A DNA stretch of 64,000 nucleotides from Copromyces sp. CBS 386.78 (lineage: Eukaryota; Ascomycota; Sordariomycetes; Sordariales; Sordariaceae). A program made the translations under genes and the position numbers. Of this stretch, positions 1 to 11,313 are shown piece after piece. Under the pieces are notes generated by a model, which saw only the letters and a list, made by a program, of their open reading frames with translations, ran no database searches and had not been told where the DNA came from. The stretch lies in NCBI GenBank assembly GCA_030685235.1, contig MU839171.1, positions 1-64,000 of the forward strand. The letters are read 5' to 3'. Within the stretch, counting starts at the first letter, position 1. The number at the start of each line of letters is the position of its first letter.

Positions 1-94
1 AAAAATTTTGGAGTGCATTAGTGTGCCTTGGCGCGCGGGAAGGGTGGGGCTACGGTGCAGGAAGACATTCATTACGGTGCGAAAAGACATTCTC
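1..94. mobile_element. Right end of a miniature inverted-repeat element (copy D, cut by window edge)
   Basis: Read on the minus strand from 94, the sequence starts GAGAATGTCTTTTCGCACC and then repeats a related 22-bp unit (ATGAATGTCTTCCTGCACC...). A GCCCCACCC tract follows. This is the same two-unit terminal repeat found in the complete elements at 4652-5066, 8149-8785 and 23196-23635. The sequence beyond 95 is LINE-derived (it matches the forward LINE copy near 1230-1370), so the element is inserted in the old minus-strand LINE. The left half lies outside the window, so length and target duplication cannot be checked. Confidence 0.75.
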
Positions 95-543
95 AATTAT
101 TAATAAATATTAGGGTATCGCTATTTAATAATTAAATCTAATTTAATAAATAATTTATTGGGATTTCTACTTTCGGGAAGAAATAATCGGCAAAGATATT
201 TACCTTACTATTATAATTTTTAATTTTGTTCGCCTACTTATTTTATTTGAAGGGTAATAATTTTAACGGATTTATTAAATAATAATTTTATATTTTAATT
301 TACTTTTCTAATAATTAAAATTTATTTAAATTTTTCAATACATTTATAATATAATCGTACTATTTCGTTCTTTAAATCTTTATAATAAATTTCTTCTTTT
401 TTATCGCCGCTTTTATAAATTCTCTTTAATTTAAAAGCGTCCGGTTCCTAAATTAAATTTACTATTTCTATTATACTTCTTTTATTATTATTTTATATTT
501 TAAATTCTATTAGTCCACTTATTTTCCCCAACTTTTCTTTTAA

Positions 544-557
544 TATAGGATAAATTC
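544..557. repeat. Target-site duplication of the forward LINE, left copy
   Basis: The 14-bp sequence TATAGGATAAATTC is identical to 3864-3877. Removing one copy together with the intervening LINE restores continuous homology of the minus-strand LINE to the forward copy. Confidence 0.9.
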
Positions 558-3500
558 ACCCCCCGCGGGGAACCAACGAGGCTCGGAAACGCGACTAGAG
601 GAGAGAAAGACGGGACAATCGACTACGTATAGGTTTTATAGGGTATCGAGGCCGAATACTGGGGAGTATAACGGTACGGGCAAACGGGTTCGGACTACTA
701 CCCCTAGGAAGTTTAGGTTTAAGTGGGAAAAAGAAATGGGAAAGCGGAAGTGGAGGAAGGGTTTAATTAGAGTCTAATAGACGCGGAAAAGGTGCGGGAA
801 GCGGCGGAAAAAAGAATATCGATCCTAAAAGGGATTAAAACGGTAGAGGAATTCGAATTAGGATTTAATAAGTTCGATAGCGAATTCGTTAGTATTGTAA
901 AGGAATTCGTCCTATACTGAAAGAAAAGTCGGGGAAAATAAGCGGACTAGTAGAATTTAAAATATAAAATAGTAACGAAAGAAATATAATAAAAATAGTA
1001 AGTTTAGTTTAAGAATTAGATACTTTTAAATTAGAGAGAGTTTATAGAAGCGGCGATGAAAAAGAAGAAATTTATTACGAAAATTTAGAAAGCGAAATAG
1101 TATAAATATATTATAAATATATTGAAAGACCTAAATAAACTTTAGTTATTAGAGAAGTAGGTTAGGATAGAAAGTTATTATTTAGTAAATCCGCTAAAAT
1201 TATTACCTTTTAAATAAAATGAGCGGGCGAACGAAGTTAAAGACTATAGTAGTAAAATAAATATTTTTACTAATTATTTCTTCTTAAAAATAGAAGTCCC
1301 GACGGGTTATTTACTAAATTGGATTTAATTATTAAATAATAATATTCCGGTATTTATTAATAATTTAATTACTAAAGAAAATATTTAGGAAGTCTTTTCG
1401 AGGATAGTACTTAATAAGGTACCGGGTATCGACTAATTTTTAAATAAATTTTTAAAAATATGTAGAAAACTGTTTAAATAGGCGATAGCGGCTTTTGCCG
1501 TAACAAATTTCCGGTTCGGATATTTCCCTTAATAGTTTAAGAACGCGAAAGTAATTATTTTTAAAAAATTTGGAAAAAGCGCTAAATAGTAAAAATTAGT
1601 TAGGGTATAGCGGCTTATATTGTTTTTAAATAACGTTAGAAAAATTTTCGAAGCTTTTATAATTAAAAGGTTGATGTAGGTAGTAGAAGAATATAATTTC
1701 CTTTTAAAAAGCTAGATAGGTAATTAAGTAGGCCGTTTAACTAAATTCGCTGTCCGAATAGTTATTAATATAGTTTATATAGTATAAAAATTTAAAGTTA
1801 TAATATTTTTTATATTCTTCGATTTAAAAAGTGTATTTAATAGAATTAATTATAAGTAGCTCTTATATACGTTATAGGAAATATAATTCCCGAAATAAAT
1901 CCTTTAATAGGTTAATAGTTTCGTTACTGGAAAAAAAAGTTCTTTTTTCTTCGACGACGAAACTTCCTAACTTTATAATATTGTAATAGGCGTACTATAA
2001 AGCTCCTTCCTCTTATTAATCCTTTTTATTCTTTTTATTACTTTATTATATTATAAGTTAGCTACTATTTAAAATATAATTACCGTCGGCTTCGCCAACG
2101 ATACTAATATTATTATAATAATTAAAATTATTAAAGAAAATTATTAGACGCTTTAAATAATATAGGATATTTATTCGGATTAGGCAATTAAAAGAGGAAT
2201 AAAATTTAAAATAAATAAAATAGAATTTATATATTTTATATAGACGAAGGAATTAAGAACGGAAATTCTCTAAATCGGAGGAATTATATTTAAATTAATA
2301 GAATCGATTAAATTCCTTAGGGTTTAGCTAGATTAGAAATTTAATTACTAAATATACGTAGAAATAATAAAAAAGAAAATAGTTACGTAGACGAATATAC
2401 TAATATAATTAACGGCGAAAATTTAAGGTTATTCTTTCATACGAATGAAGGAGATTTATACTAAGTATATTCGAAATATAATTGTATATAGAGCATTAGC
2501 CTTCTATTAGCCGACCAAAATTTATAATAAATTATAAAGGATAGTAATTAGGTTGGCTAAATATTAAATTAAATATTTAAAAATTATTACCGGGGCGTAT
2601 AAAGCTACGTTAATAAAAAATTTAAAAATAGAAATTTTTTACCCGCTATTCGACTTCTATTTCAATAAACGGGTTAAAACCTTCGAAGAAAAGTTCGCCC
2701 GTACGAATTAAATAAAGTTCGTCCGAAGGATTATAACTTAAGTAATTAGCTATATTTAAGTAAAAAAAATAAAAAGTCGGCTACCCGCCAATAAATTAAA
2801 AAGCGGTACTATTAAAACTAAGTAGGCTAAAGAATAGGTATCGACGGAAAAATTTCTAATAATTATAATAAATCCGCCCCCGGTAATAGGGGTATAATTG
2901 CCCCTATTATAAATATTAGAATTAATTACTATAGATTATAAAAGGTAATTAGAAGAGGCAATAATAAAAGAGTAGGTATTGTACTATAATTACTAATTAG
3001 CGGCGGCGGTAATTAAATTAAGCCGACGGTACGAATTTACTATCGCCGACTTTAACCCGAAATTTAATAATAATACTATAAAACGGTATATAATCGGTAT
3101 AAAATAAAAAAAGAAGGAAGCCTAATAACCGGAGGACAATAACGAGTAATATTTATTATTTAAAATAAAGAATTCCCTTTTTACCTAAGTAAGGACGGAA
3201 GTTATAGGCCTCCGGTCCTTCTTCTTCCGGAGGAAGGTTCCGGATATTATAATATTAATTTATTTTTATAGTGCGGGCAAAGAAATTTTCGCGTATATTG
3301 TCCTAGACTATTTATAGATAGCCGATTATTAGATAATAGTAACTGATTGGCCGTAGACGAAAGAAAAGCTCTAAATTCATTTGGACTACGGAACTTAAAT
3401 TAAGAGAATTTTTTTGTAGGCATTACGGCTTAATAAATTAAACGAATACCGTTTAGTAGTCGAATTAGAGGGAGAGTAGTACAATGAATTCGCGCAATAT

Positions 3501-3863
3501 TCGTAAATACATTCGATTATAATATTAGAATAAGAGAGTACGGGAGAAACGGGAGGAGGAGGAATTTGTTATAGACGGTTTAGGAGGAAGGAGTGGCGTA
3601 CGAGAGCGGTGTTTCGATTATTCTAGTGTTAGATCGAAGGCGGTAGAGGGGAAGTGGCTTGTTTGCTGAGGCGGTGGGTGAGTACCGCTACAAATAGAAT
3701 CGAGATGGAGTAGGCGCGATTTATTTGCAACCGAAAGGAGTTGGCGGTTTTTATCCGACGGCGCTTATCGCCGTACGGTTTCCTCTAGAGAGCTAGGAGA
3801 AGTACCCTATGCCAATAAGTCGCTATAGATAAGTAGCATAGGGAATAAGACTATTATTATTAT
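558..3863 (+). mobile_element. Tad-like LINE, 5'-truncated, inserted into an older copy of itself
   Basis: A forward non-LTR retrotransposon copy is bounded by a perfect 14-bp direct repeat (544-557 and 3864-3877). Its left end starts inside the endonuclease region, as expected from 5' truncation during target-primed reverse transcription. Its right end is a short ATT-rich tail (about 3851-3863), typical of LINE 3' ends. The conceptual translation follows the Tad/LINE order: endonuclease C-terminus (TIDYV and AEYWG motifs near 615-670), reverse transcriptase (about 1460-2450), then a less clear C-terminal region. It is less RIP-damaged than the old copy but carries many stops, so it is dead. 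It has no LTRs. Confidence 0.88.
585..3500 (+). pseudogene. LINE ORF2 remnant: endonuclease C-terminus and reverse transcriptase
   Basis: The translation, with many stops, matches non-LTR retrotransposon ORF2. The end of an AP-endonuclease-like domain lies at about 600-780. Reverse-transcriptase blocks follow: GYFP...NAKV near 1515, FKNRLM-like region near 1650, FFDLKSVFNR near 1820, and the active-site block near 2085-2110. The latter reads GFANDTNI instead of the expected FADDTN, a D-to-N change caused by G-to-A. Stop codons replace glutamine and tryptophan codons, as RIP produces. The C-terminal third (2700-3500) is too decayed to assign. The protein would have copied its own RNA into genomic DNA; this copy cannot be translated. 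Confidence 0.85.
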
Positions 3864-3877
3864 TATAGGATAAATTC
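3864..3877. repeat. Target-site duplication of the forward LINE, right copy
   Basis: Identical to 544-557. It directly follows the ATT-rich tail of the inserted LINE and precedes the 5' remainder of the interrupted minus-strand LINE. Confidence 0.9.
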
Positions 3878-4651
3878 CTCTATAATATTAATAAATTCGC
3901 CGTCGAACTTATTAAATCCTAATTCGAACTCCTTTACTATTTTAATCCTTTTTAAAATTAATATTCGTTTTTCCGCTATTTCCTATACTTTTTCTACATT
4001 TATTAAATTTTAATTAAATTTTTCTTTTATTTCCACTTTCTTATTTCTTTTTCCTATTTAGATTTAGACTTCTTAAAAATAATAGTCCGAACCCGTTTAC
4101 TTATACTATTATATTCCCTAATATTCGGCCTTAATACTCTATAAAACTTATATATAATTAATTATTCTATTTTTCTCTCCTCTAATCGTATTTCCGAACT
4201 TCGGTAATTCCCTATAAAGGATAATAAAATTAAACTTCTATCGCTATACTTATATAAATAACCTTATAATACCCAAACTAATCCTATTTTCTAAGTCCTA
4301 ATTAGGGTAATAGAAATTATAATCCCCTACAACTATATATCAATTGGCTAAGGGTCTCTCTTCGAAAAATTCGAAGAAGGGAAACCCTTACTAATATTCC
4401 GGCGTATTTTAAAAGAAAATAAAAAAATAAATAGAGTAAATAATTATTGGTTTTTATAAATTCTTTAATATTATTATAATTTAATCCTTTCTAACCTAAA
4501 AGTTTAAATTCTTTAAATTCTACTTTTTATTTATATAAATTACTATTCTACCCTTTTCTAAATAATTAATATTATAATATTTACTACTCTTCGGCCTATA
4601 AATATCCTTATTTAAATTCTTACCCGGCTTTTAAATTACTATAATATTTAT

Positions 4652-5066
4652 GAGAAAGTCTTTTCGCACCGCTATCAAAGTCTATTCGCACCGCCGTCCA
4701 AAATTTTTATAAGGTATAACTTAGGTAAATAGTGACCTCCAAATATAAAAGTAGTATTTTTGAGTTCCGTAAGACTTTCTCTATTATAAAATACTTACTA
4801 ACTCTTCTACCCCCTTTCCTATTTACTATTCTAAGAAATATAAGAAATTCTAGAGTAAATTTTTCTTTTCTTTAAATTATTAGTAGGTTTAAATGCTACG
4901 GCAGTATCTAAGGGCCGATTTAGGCCCCATTAAATAGAGTAGAAAATTACAAAGATTCCAACCCTACTTTGAGGCTATAGACTCTTGTTTTGGTAGAGTG
5001 ACTTTAAATTTTCATTTTGGACGGCGGTGCGAATAGACTTTGATGGCGGTGCGAAAAGACTTTCTC
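4652..5066. mobile_element. Miniature inverted-repeat element, copy A (415 bp)
   Basis: Both ends carry a near-perfect terminal inverted repeat of about 50 bp. It starts GAGAAAGTCTTTTCGCACC, followed by a second, related 22-bp unit (ATCAAAGTCTATTCGCACC) and then GCCGTCCAAAAT. Left arm 4652-4701, right arm 5017-5066; one internal mismatch is a transition. Flanks share ATAT..., but a clean 8-bp duplication is not visible (ATATTTAT against ATATTATA); alternatively TA is duplicated if the ends are taken one base further out. The 315-bp interior has no reading frame. It sits in the old minus-strand LINE. It must depend on a transposase supplied elsewhere. Confidence 0.88.
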
Positions 5067-5069
5067 ATA

Positions 5070-6905
5070 TTATAAGTCTCTTCCTATACGAATAATATTT
5101 TCCTTCTCTTATATAATTTTTTAATATTTTAATAGAATATTTTTAATTAAATTATTAATTACCCTATAAAAAACTTCCTTTTAATTTAATAGTAGGCTAA
5201 AGGGGTATCGTTTCTTTAAAAATAATAATAGCGATTAAAAGCGTAATAGTAATAAAATTAATATAAATATAATTGTTTACGCTCTAAAAGCAAGTATAAA
5301 TATTTATTAAATTTATACTTACGGGTTTTAATTAAAAACCGCCTTTAATTTTCTTAAAGCGGCCTCTTTTTCCTCCTCCTATAAATAATCTCTCTAAAGT
5401 CGTAATTAAATAGGAATTAAAGGGGGCATTAAAAATTATAATATCCTCTTCTATTTTTATCATTAATTTTAATACTAATTTAATTAATTTTTTACAAATA
5501 ATAAAATTATAAAGCTTTTTAATATAATTAATAAATACTTTTATATAAACCGCTCTTATAAATAGGTATTTTTTTTTATTAAAAACAAAATACTTTAATT
5601 TCTTATATAATTTATAAAAAATTAAAAAATTATCTTTATTCGAAGGATAATTCTTTTTTCCTATACGTAGCCTTTCGTACTTAATTTTACTATAATAATT
5701 ACAAATATCTTCCTAATAATAGAATCTCGCTATATATCCGAAATATTAATATTTAAAATATTATTAAACGGAGGCTATAATTTAGAATAATTCGTATATA
5801 TATACGCTACTATCTTAAAAAAAAAATTTCTTTTAAAAGAAAATTATAGCCTTCGTAATTATAATTTCTATTAAAAATATTTTTCTCTCCTCCCCTTCGC
5901 ATCTCTTCTAAAATTTAACCTAAATAATTTCTACCTCCTTATTCTTCGTCTTCATTTCCTATATAATTAATTTAAATTATTTCACGTTAATATTAACTTA
6001 TAGAACTCCTTTAATTAAAACGGCTATAATATTTAAAAATATAATAGCCTCTTTTCTAAAGATTTTTTTAACTTAAATTTAATATTTTTAATACTAATCC
6101 CTAATTAATTCGTTGAAAATAATTATCTAATTTCCGCTCGTTATTATTTTAACAGTTACGCGGACTATTTTATATAAATTCTCTTTTAAAATACTTTTAA
6201 TAACTTACTTTATATTATCGTTCGAATATATAATAAATTTAACAATAATTTAGGCCCCTTTAATAATAAATTAACGTTTATAATTAAAAGGGATAAATTT
6301 CTTAATAATAATAATAAATAAATAGTAAAGGGTAGTATTAACCCTATTTAACGATTTCTAAATAATATTAACCTATTTTTTCAACGCCTCTTAAACGTCT
6401 TTCTTTATTTCCTTTAAAATAAACTTCTTTAAATTATCAATATCCTTCCTAATAATAAATTAAATTTCGGCCGCCTTATCTACCTCAAATATTTTAAACC
6501 TATTTTTCTTCGCAAAAATTTTCGCAAATTCAAAAAAGAATTCTCAAATTTAGCGATAGTCGTCGGTTATTATAATAGTATAATCCGTAGTCTTATTCGC
6601 TATAATAATAAATTTCTTTATAGTTTTATCGTCTTCTTCTATCTTCTCTAAAGTTTTTATAGTAAATACGGCGTTAAAATCGTTATATTTTGAAATACCT
6701 CTAAGGAGGTTGTAAACGCTATTTTTAAACCTATTTATACTTCTATTAATTGTTATCGGCAACAACGGTTTAACGCTATCGCTACAATCGTTGCAAAATA
6801 TTGCGGAAGGGGTAAATAACCCTCTTAAATCGATTACTATTATCGGTTTTCGTTTTGGAGCACTTCCTAACCAGAAATTGGCGTTTCCGGTTTCGGCGTC
6901 GTTTT
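5070..6905 (-). pseudogene. Degenerate ORF1-like region of the old LINE
   Basis: On the minus strand a single reading direction can be followed for about 1.8 kb despite many stops. The best-preserved stretch is 6765-6550 (71 codons, rich in Lys, Ile and Asn). It lies upstream, in element orientation, of the endonuclease-like part of the same LINE, the place of ORF1 (RNA-binding gag-like protein). I could not identify a zinc knuckle or RRM with confidence, so the ORF1 assignment rests on position. The 6550-6765 frame should not be annotated as a gene: its composition is that of RIP-damaged DNA. Confidence 0.45.
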
Positions 6906-8148
6906 AACCTATAACAATAATTAAAGTTAATTATTTAGAAAATTAAAATTACTATTTTATAAATAACTTTAAAGAGGAGGTAATTAAATCCAATATAAAT
7001 AATTCCACTATTAAATATAATAATACTTCTTCTACTTATTTTATTAATTCCCCCGTACCTTATACTAATATATTTAATAATATATTTTAGGCTTTTACGA
7101 CCCCGACGTTAAACTACGCGATTTCTATTATTATTATTAATACTATACCTATTATAAATATTAAATATAATAATAAAGACGAATCCTTATCGTTAAATCT
7201 ATTATCTAATTCCAATTTTACCGCAATTCTTAAACGCTTAAAAATAGCCTAAGCGTTTTATAAATCGTCTAATCCCTCGTTTAAAGTCAAAGATACTTCG
7301 CCTAAAACTTTCTAAAAGGCTTTAAATAAAAGTAAGAAGGCAAAGGAGGTAAATATTATATTAAAATTACCTACTTTAGTAGACGGTCGGAAGCCTAAAT
7401 TATCAGATATTTAATATAAAAGCTAATATACTCTATTAACTTTTGTAGAAAGATAGACTATCGAAGCTATTACGGATATTACCGCCCGAAATAGAATACT
7501 AAATTTATAAAAGGCTATATTATACTTAAAGGTCAATATTAAATCGAATTTAAATACACCTTCTATTATTATTTATTTTAACTTTAAATATTCTTCGACA
7601 TTAGTAAATCGGGTATTTATTAAAAAATTTTCTCCAAATATTTAATATACTAAACTCCCGCCGAACGTTATAAATAAAATTAATTCAAAAATAATTATCA
7701 ATATTATAACTAATTTTAATTTCTATATAGAAGGAAGGGTTAACGGCGTTAAAATTAATAATTATTTCTAAATTTCTATATTAATTATCAAAGAATTAAG
7801 CCCGAATATATTATTAGAAACGGATTTTTTTTATAATTATAATATTAAATTTAATTTTAATACCGCTCTTTACTCATTCAAATCTATATTTGGTATAAAG
7901 GTATAAAATAAAGTTTTTTCTAAGAAGGACGAATTAGGAGAAAATACCCTTATCGCCGAAATTTTCGCTAAATAAAATACAGTCCTTCTAATTTACTATT
8001 CTAATATCCTTCTAATTTAGTACAACGCCTAATTTAATAATTAACGCTCCCTAAGTAAACGTTCCGCTTATAATTTTCATATTCAATTACCCGGTTTATT
8101 AAATACTATAATAAATAATAAAACCCTTAAAGTAGTTCTATACTTAAA

Positions 8149-8785
8149 GAGGATGTCTATTCGTACTATTGACATCGTCTTCTAAAACTGTACCCCACCC
8201 ACCCCCGACCACTAGAAGTATTCTTTCGAAAATTTCGCTAAGATTCCCCGTAAAATCTAATTATTATATTCTTTCGTAACCTAATATTAGACGGCTATAT
8301 ATAGCACCAAACTCGTACCCAAATATATAGATTTACAACGTACTACAACGTACTTAACGGTACGGTCGTATATTATACGGTCGTATATCATTCGTCGCTT
8401 AATTGAACGATTATTAACGATTATTATAGTTATTAGCAATTATTATAATTATTACGGCTATTAGCGATTATTACGGCTATTAGCGATTATTACGGCTATT
8501 AGTAATTATTATTTGTTAGTAATTAGGTTATTACGGCTATTAGCGATTATTATAGCTATTAGCGATTATTACAGCTATTAGCGATTATTAGCGATTATTA
8601 CGGTTATTAATAATATGTATACTATATAGGAATGTGTAATAAATTGAAATCTAGGAGTTTAGCAGTCGCGGTACGAGGGGGATTGGTATTAACGGGGACG
8701 GGGCGGCAGGGTTAGGGATATATATAGGGAAAAAAGTGGGGTACAGTCTCAGAAGACGATGTCAACAGTACGAATAGACATCCTC
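8149..8785. mobile_element. Miniature inverted-repeat element, copy C (637 bp)
   Basis: Terminal inverted repeats of about 57 bp (8149-8205 and 8729-8785) start GAGGATGTCTATTCGTACT. They continue with a second 22-bp unit (GACATCGTCTTCT...CTGTA) and a CCCCAC tract. Arms differ at a few transitions only. The element is flanked by a perfect 8-bp direct repeat TACTTAAA (8141-8148 and 8786-8793). The interior contains a 19-bp tandem repeat (8404-8610) and no coding sequence. It interrupts Gypsy element 1. An 8-bp duplication fits hAT-like, P-like or KDZ-type transposases; which one is unknown. Confidence 0.92.
8404..8610. repeat. 19-bp minisatellite inside miniature element C
   Basis: A 19-bp unit, ACGGCTATTAGCGATTATT, recurs with starts at 8454, 8473, 8492, 8533, 8552 and 8571, and partial units on both sides. 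Units differ mainly by C/T and G/A. There is no spacer/repeat alternation, so it is a simple tandem array. Confidence 0.9.
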
Positions 8786-11303
8786 TACTTAAATTAGTTT
8801 AATAATAACCTTTTTATTCCTATAAATGCTTATATTAATATAATTATACGCCCGTCGCTTAAAATTATTAAAACGGCTATATTTTTTAATATACTTAACG
8901 TAGCCTACTTAACCCCCGAAATATAAATTAACTTCTCCCCTAAATAATACGCTATATATATCGACCGAAGTACCGAAGATAATAAAGAAGTAATAATTCG
9001 GAAAGAGGCTTTTAACGTCCTATCATATAAATTAAATAAGTTTAACAATATCGAATCTATTCCTTCCGAAATAAATATTAATATTTATAATAACGACCCC
9101 GATTTTACCTAATAAATAAAAAGCCTTCTAAATAAGTACGTCAATATTTTTAAAAATTAGGGGATCGTTCTAATAAAAGAAGAGGATAAAATACGTATAA
9201 ATTTCGTTAAAAAATAATAAAACTAACGGAAAATCGTTAAATCCTACCTATTAAAAGCTAAAGACTACAAATTCTTTAATAAAGAATATAATAAATTATA
9301 TACGTAGAATAAAATATCCTTTATATTATAGCCTACTCCTATTACATACCCTATCTTTATTATATAACAAAAAGTTAATAGCATTAATAAACCCCGAATA
9401 ATCGTTAATTTTCACCCCCTAAATAATATTATAATACTAAACGTCTACCTATTATCCGACTAAGAAAATATAATTAATAGAATAATTAATAAAAAATTCT
9501 TTAGTATTTTTAATACTACTAGATTTTTCTACTAATTACTAATTTTTACGCTCTACTGTAATTATATAGTAATAATTAACCTTCGTAAGCTTAAATAATT
9601 CAATATCGAATTAATAAATTTTAAAAATTCGGCTACATTCGTATAATATTTTATAGACCGATTATTTTTCAACTACCAATTATTTATATACGCTTATATT
9701 AATAATATTATTATTTTTAATAATATTAAAAAAGAGTATTTAAAATATATTAGCATTATAATAATACTCTTTAATAAATATTGCATTTATATTAGCGCCT
9801 ACAAATTATTTATAATTTTCCCGTCCATTTAATTTTTAATAGTATTATTAATAATTAAAATTATTAATATATAGAAAATTATATTAAAGCGTTTTAAAAA
9901 CTTAATGTCTTTAATATATTAAATACTTCAGAAATTTATTTAAGTATAGCCGGCTAATTATATTAAAGGATACTATAATTCGCCGTAAAAGAGGAATTAT
10001 TTAACTATAAGAAAATAGAATTGCTAAAACGAATGCGAAAATTAGGAGATTTGAAACTAGGAGCGATAAAATAAATAAGAAAGGCTTATATTTCTAAAGT
10101 TAAATTTAAACCTACTAAAGAAGAGTTCGAAGCCTTTTATAATATACAAAAAAAATTATATAATTAGGCGTACCTATATTATTATATTAAGACGGACGTA
10201 TTATTTATTAAGATTAATATTAATAATATTACGTATAGTATTTACATCTTCTAATTCAAATACGAATAAAATAGCGAATTTATTTTTAATATAAATAAAA
10301 TCCTATTAATAATAATTAAGCTTATCTATTTCCTATTAAAATTAACGACCCTAATAAAGAAGAAATATAGTTTAATAAAAATAGAAATCGCTACTATTAT
10401 TTAAATACTACGAAAACTATAGAAAATAGTCTAATTTAATATTCGACCTATAAATATTATTATAGATTACGCCTCTACTATTAGCATTATTAAATATATA
10501 TCCTTAAAAACAATAGATTTAGCGAAAGCAAACCCTAAATTCGCTAATACTACTAATTAAGCATTATAATTTAATTTAAATATTTTCTATATTCTAAAAC
10601 TATTAAATATTATACCCAACGCTTTATTAAAACTACCTATAATTAAAGCCGCTAATAATAATAATCTATCAGACGAACTTATTAATATTTAATCCTATTT
10701 CAATTATTTAAAAAGTTTTAACTCTTTTTCCTTTATATACGCGGAAATTTCCCTAAATACTCAAACAATTTTACCGGTTATCACTTCCACTTTTAAACAA
10801 ATACTTATAAATACTTACCCCTCTAATCTAAAATATAGTAGAATCTTATAATTAATTACAAATATTAACATTCCGAATTATATATATATACGCCGCTTAA
10901 ATAAAAGGCCTAACCTCCCGGCTAATCCTTATATAATTAACGACGGCCTTCTCTTCTACGTCGATTATTTAAACGAAAGGCGCCTATATATTCTTCATAC
11001 TTATATATAGAAAATACTAAAATTAATTTACAACGAAAAATACTATTTTAATATTAATCGTATAATAGCGGATTTATCGTAATTTTATATAAAACGTAAA
11101 ACTTAAATAGTCCGAAAATACATTAAATATTATAAAATATATTATTAAAATTAACGAGACCAATAATTAACGCCTAGCGAATTACTACTAATTCGAACGT
11201 TCCTATAGCCCTATTATACAATTATAATAAATTTTATTATTAATATACCTATAATTAAATCTATTAATACGATTAAGTGGATTTGTAGATGCAGATGGTA
11301 GTT

Positions 11304-11313
11304 NNNNNNNNNN
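11304..11313. other. Assembly gap (10 N)
   Basis: Ten N bases lie inside the integrase core of Gypsy element 1. The bases just before it (about 11275-11303) keep more G than the surroundings. The true missing length is unknown; ten N is often a placeholder. Confidence 0.99.

Larger units (their letters stand above)
95..6905 (-). mobile_element. Old Tad-like LINE (non-LTR retrotransposon), minus strand, interrupted by three insertions
   Basis: Read on the minus strand, the element runs from about 6905 (ORF1-like region) through an endonuclease-like region (about 4640-3880), then jumps from 3878 to 557 across an inserted LINE. It continues to 95, where miniature element D begins. The part 544-95 matches 905-1370 of the forward LINE copy in inverse orientation, and 4220-3864 matches 570-915. 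Differences are overwhelmingly RIP-type transitions. The endonuclease part shows a recognisable VVGDYNFYYPN-like motif at about 4350-4310. Miniature element A (4652-5066) is a further insertion. The 5' limit is approximate. No intact gene remains. Confidence 0.75.

Noticed and set aside
6550..6765. 71-codon frame in the AT-rich block as a small gene
   Set aside because: It is a stop-free remnant of the minus-strand LINE with RIP-type composition.
8404..8610. Possible CRISPR-like array
   Set aside because: The units are contiguous 19-mers without unique spacers, inside a eukaryotic mobile element; it is a minisatellite.
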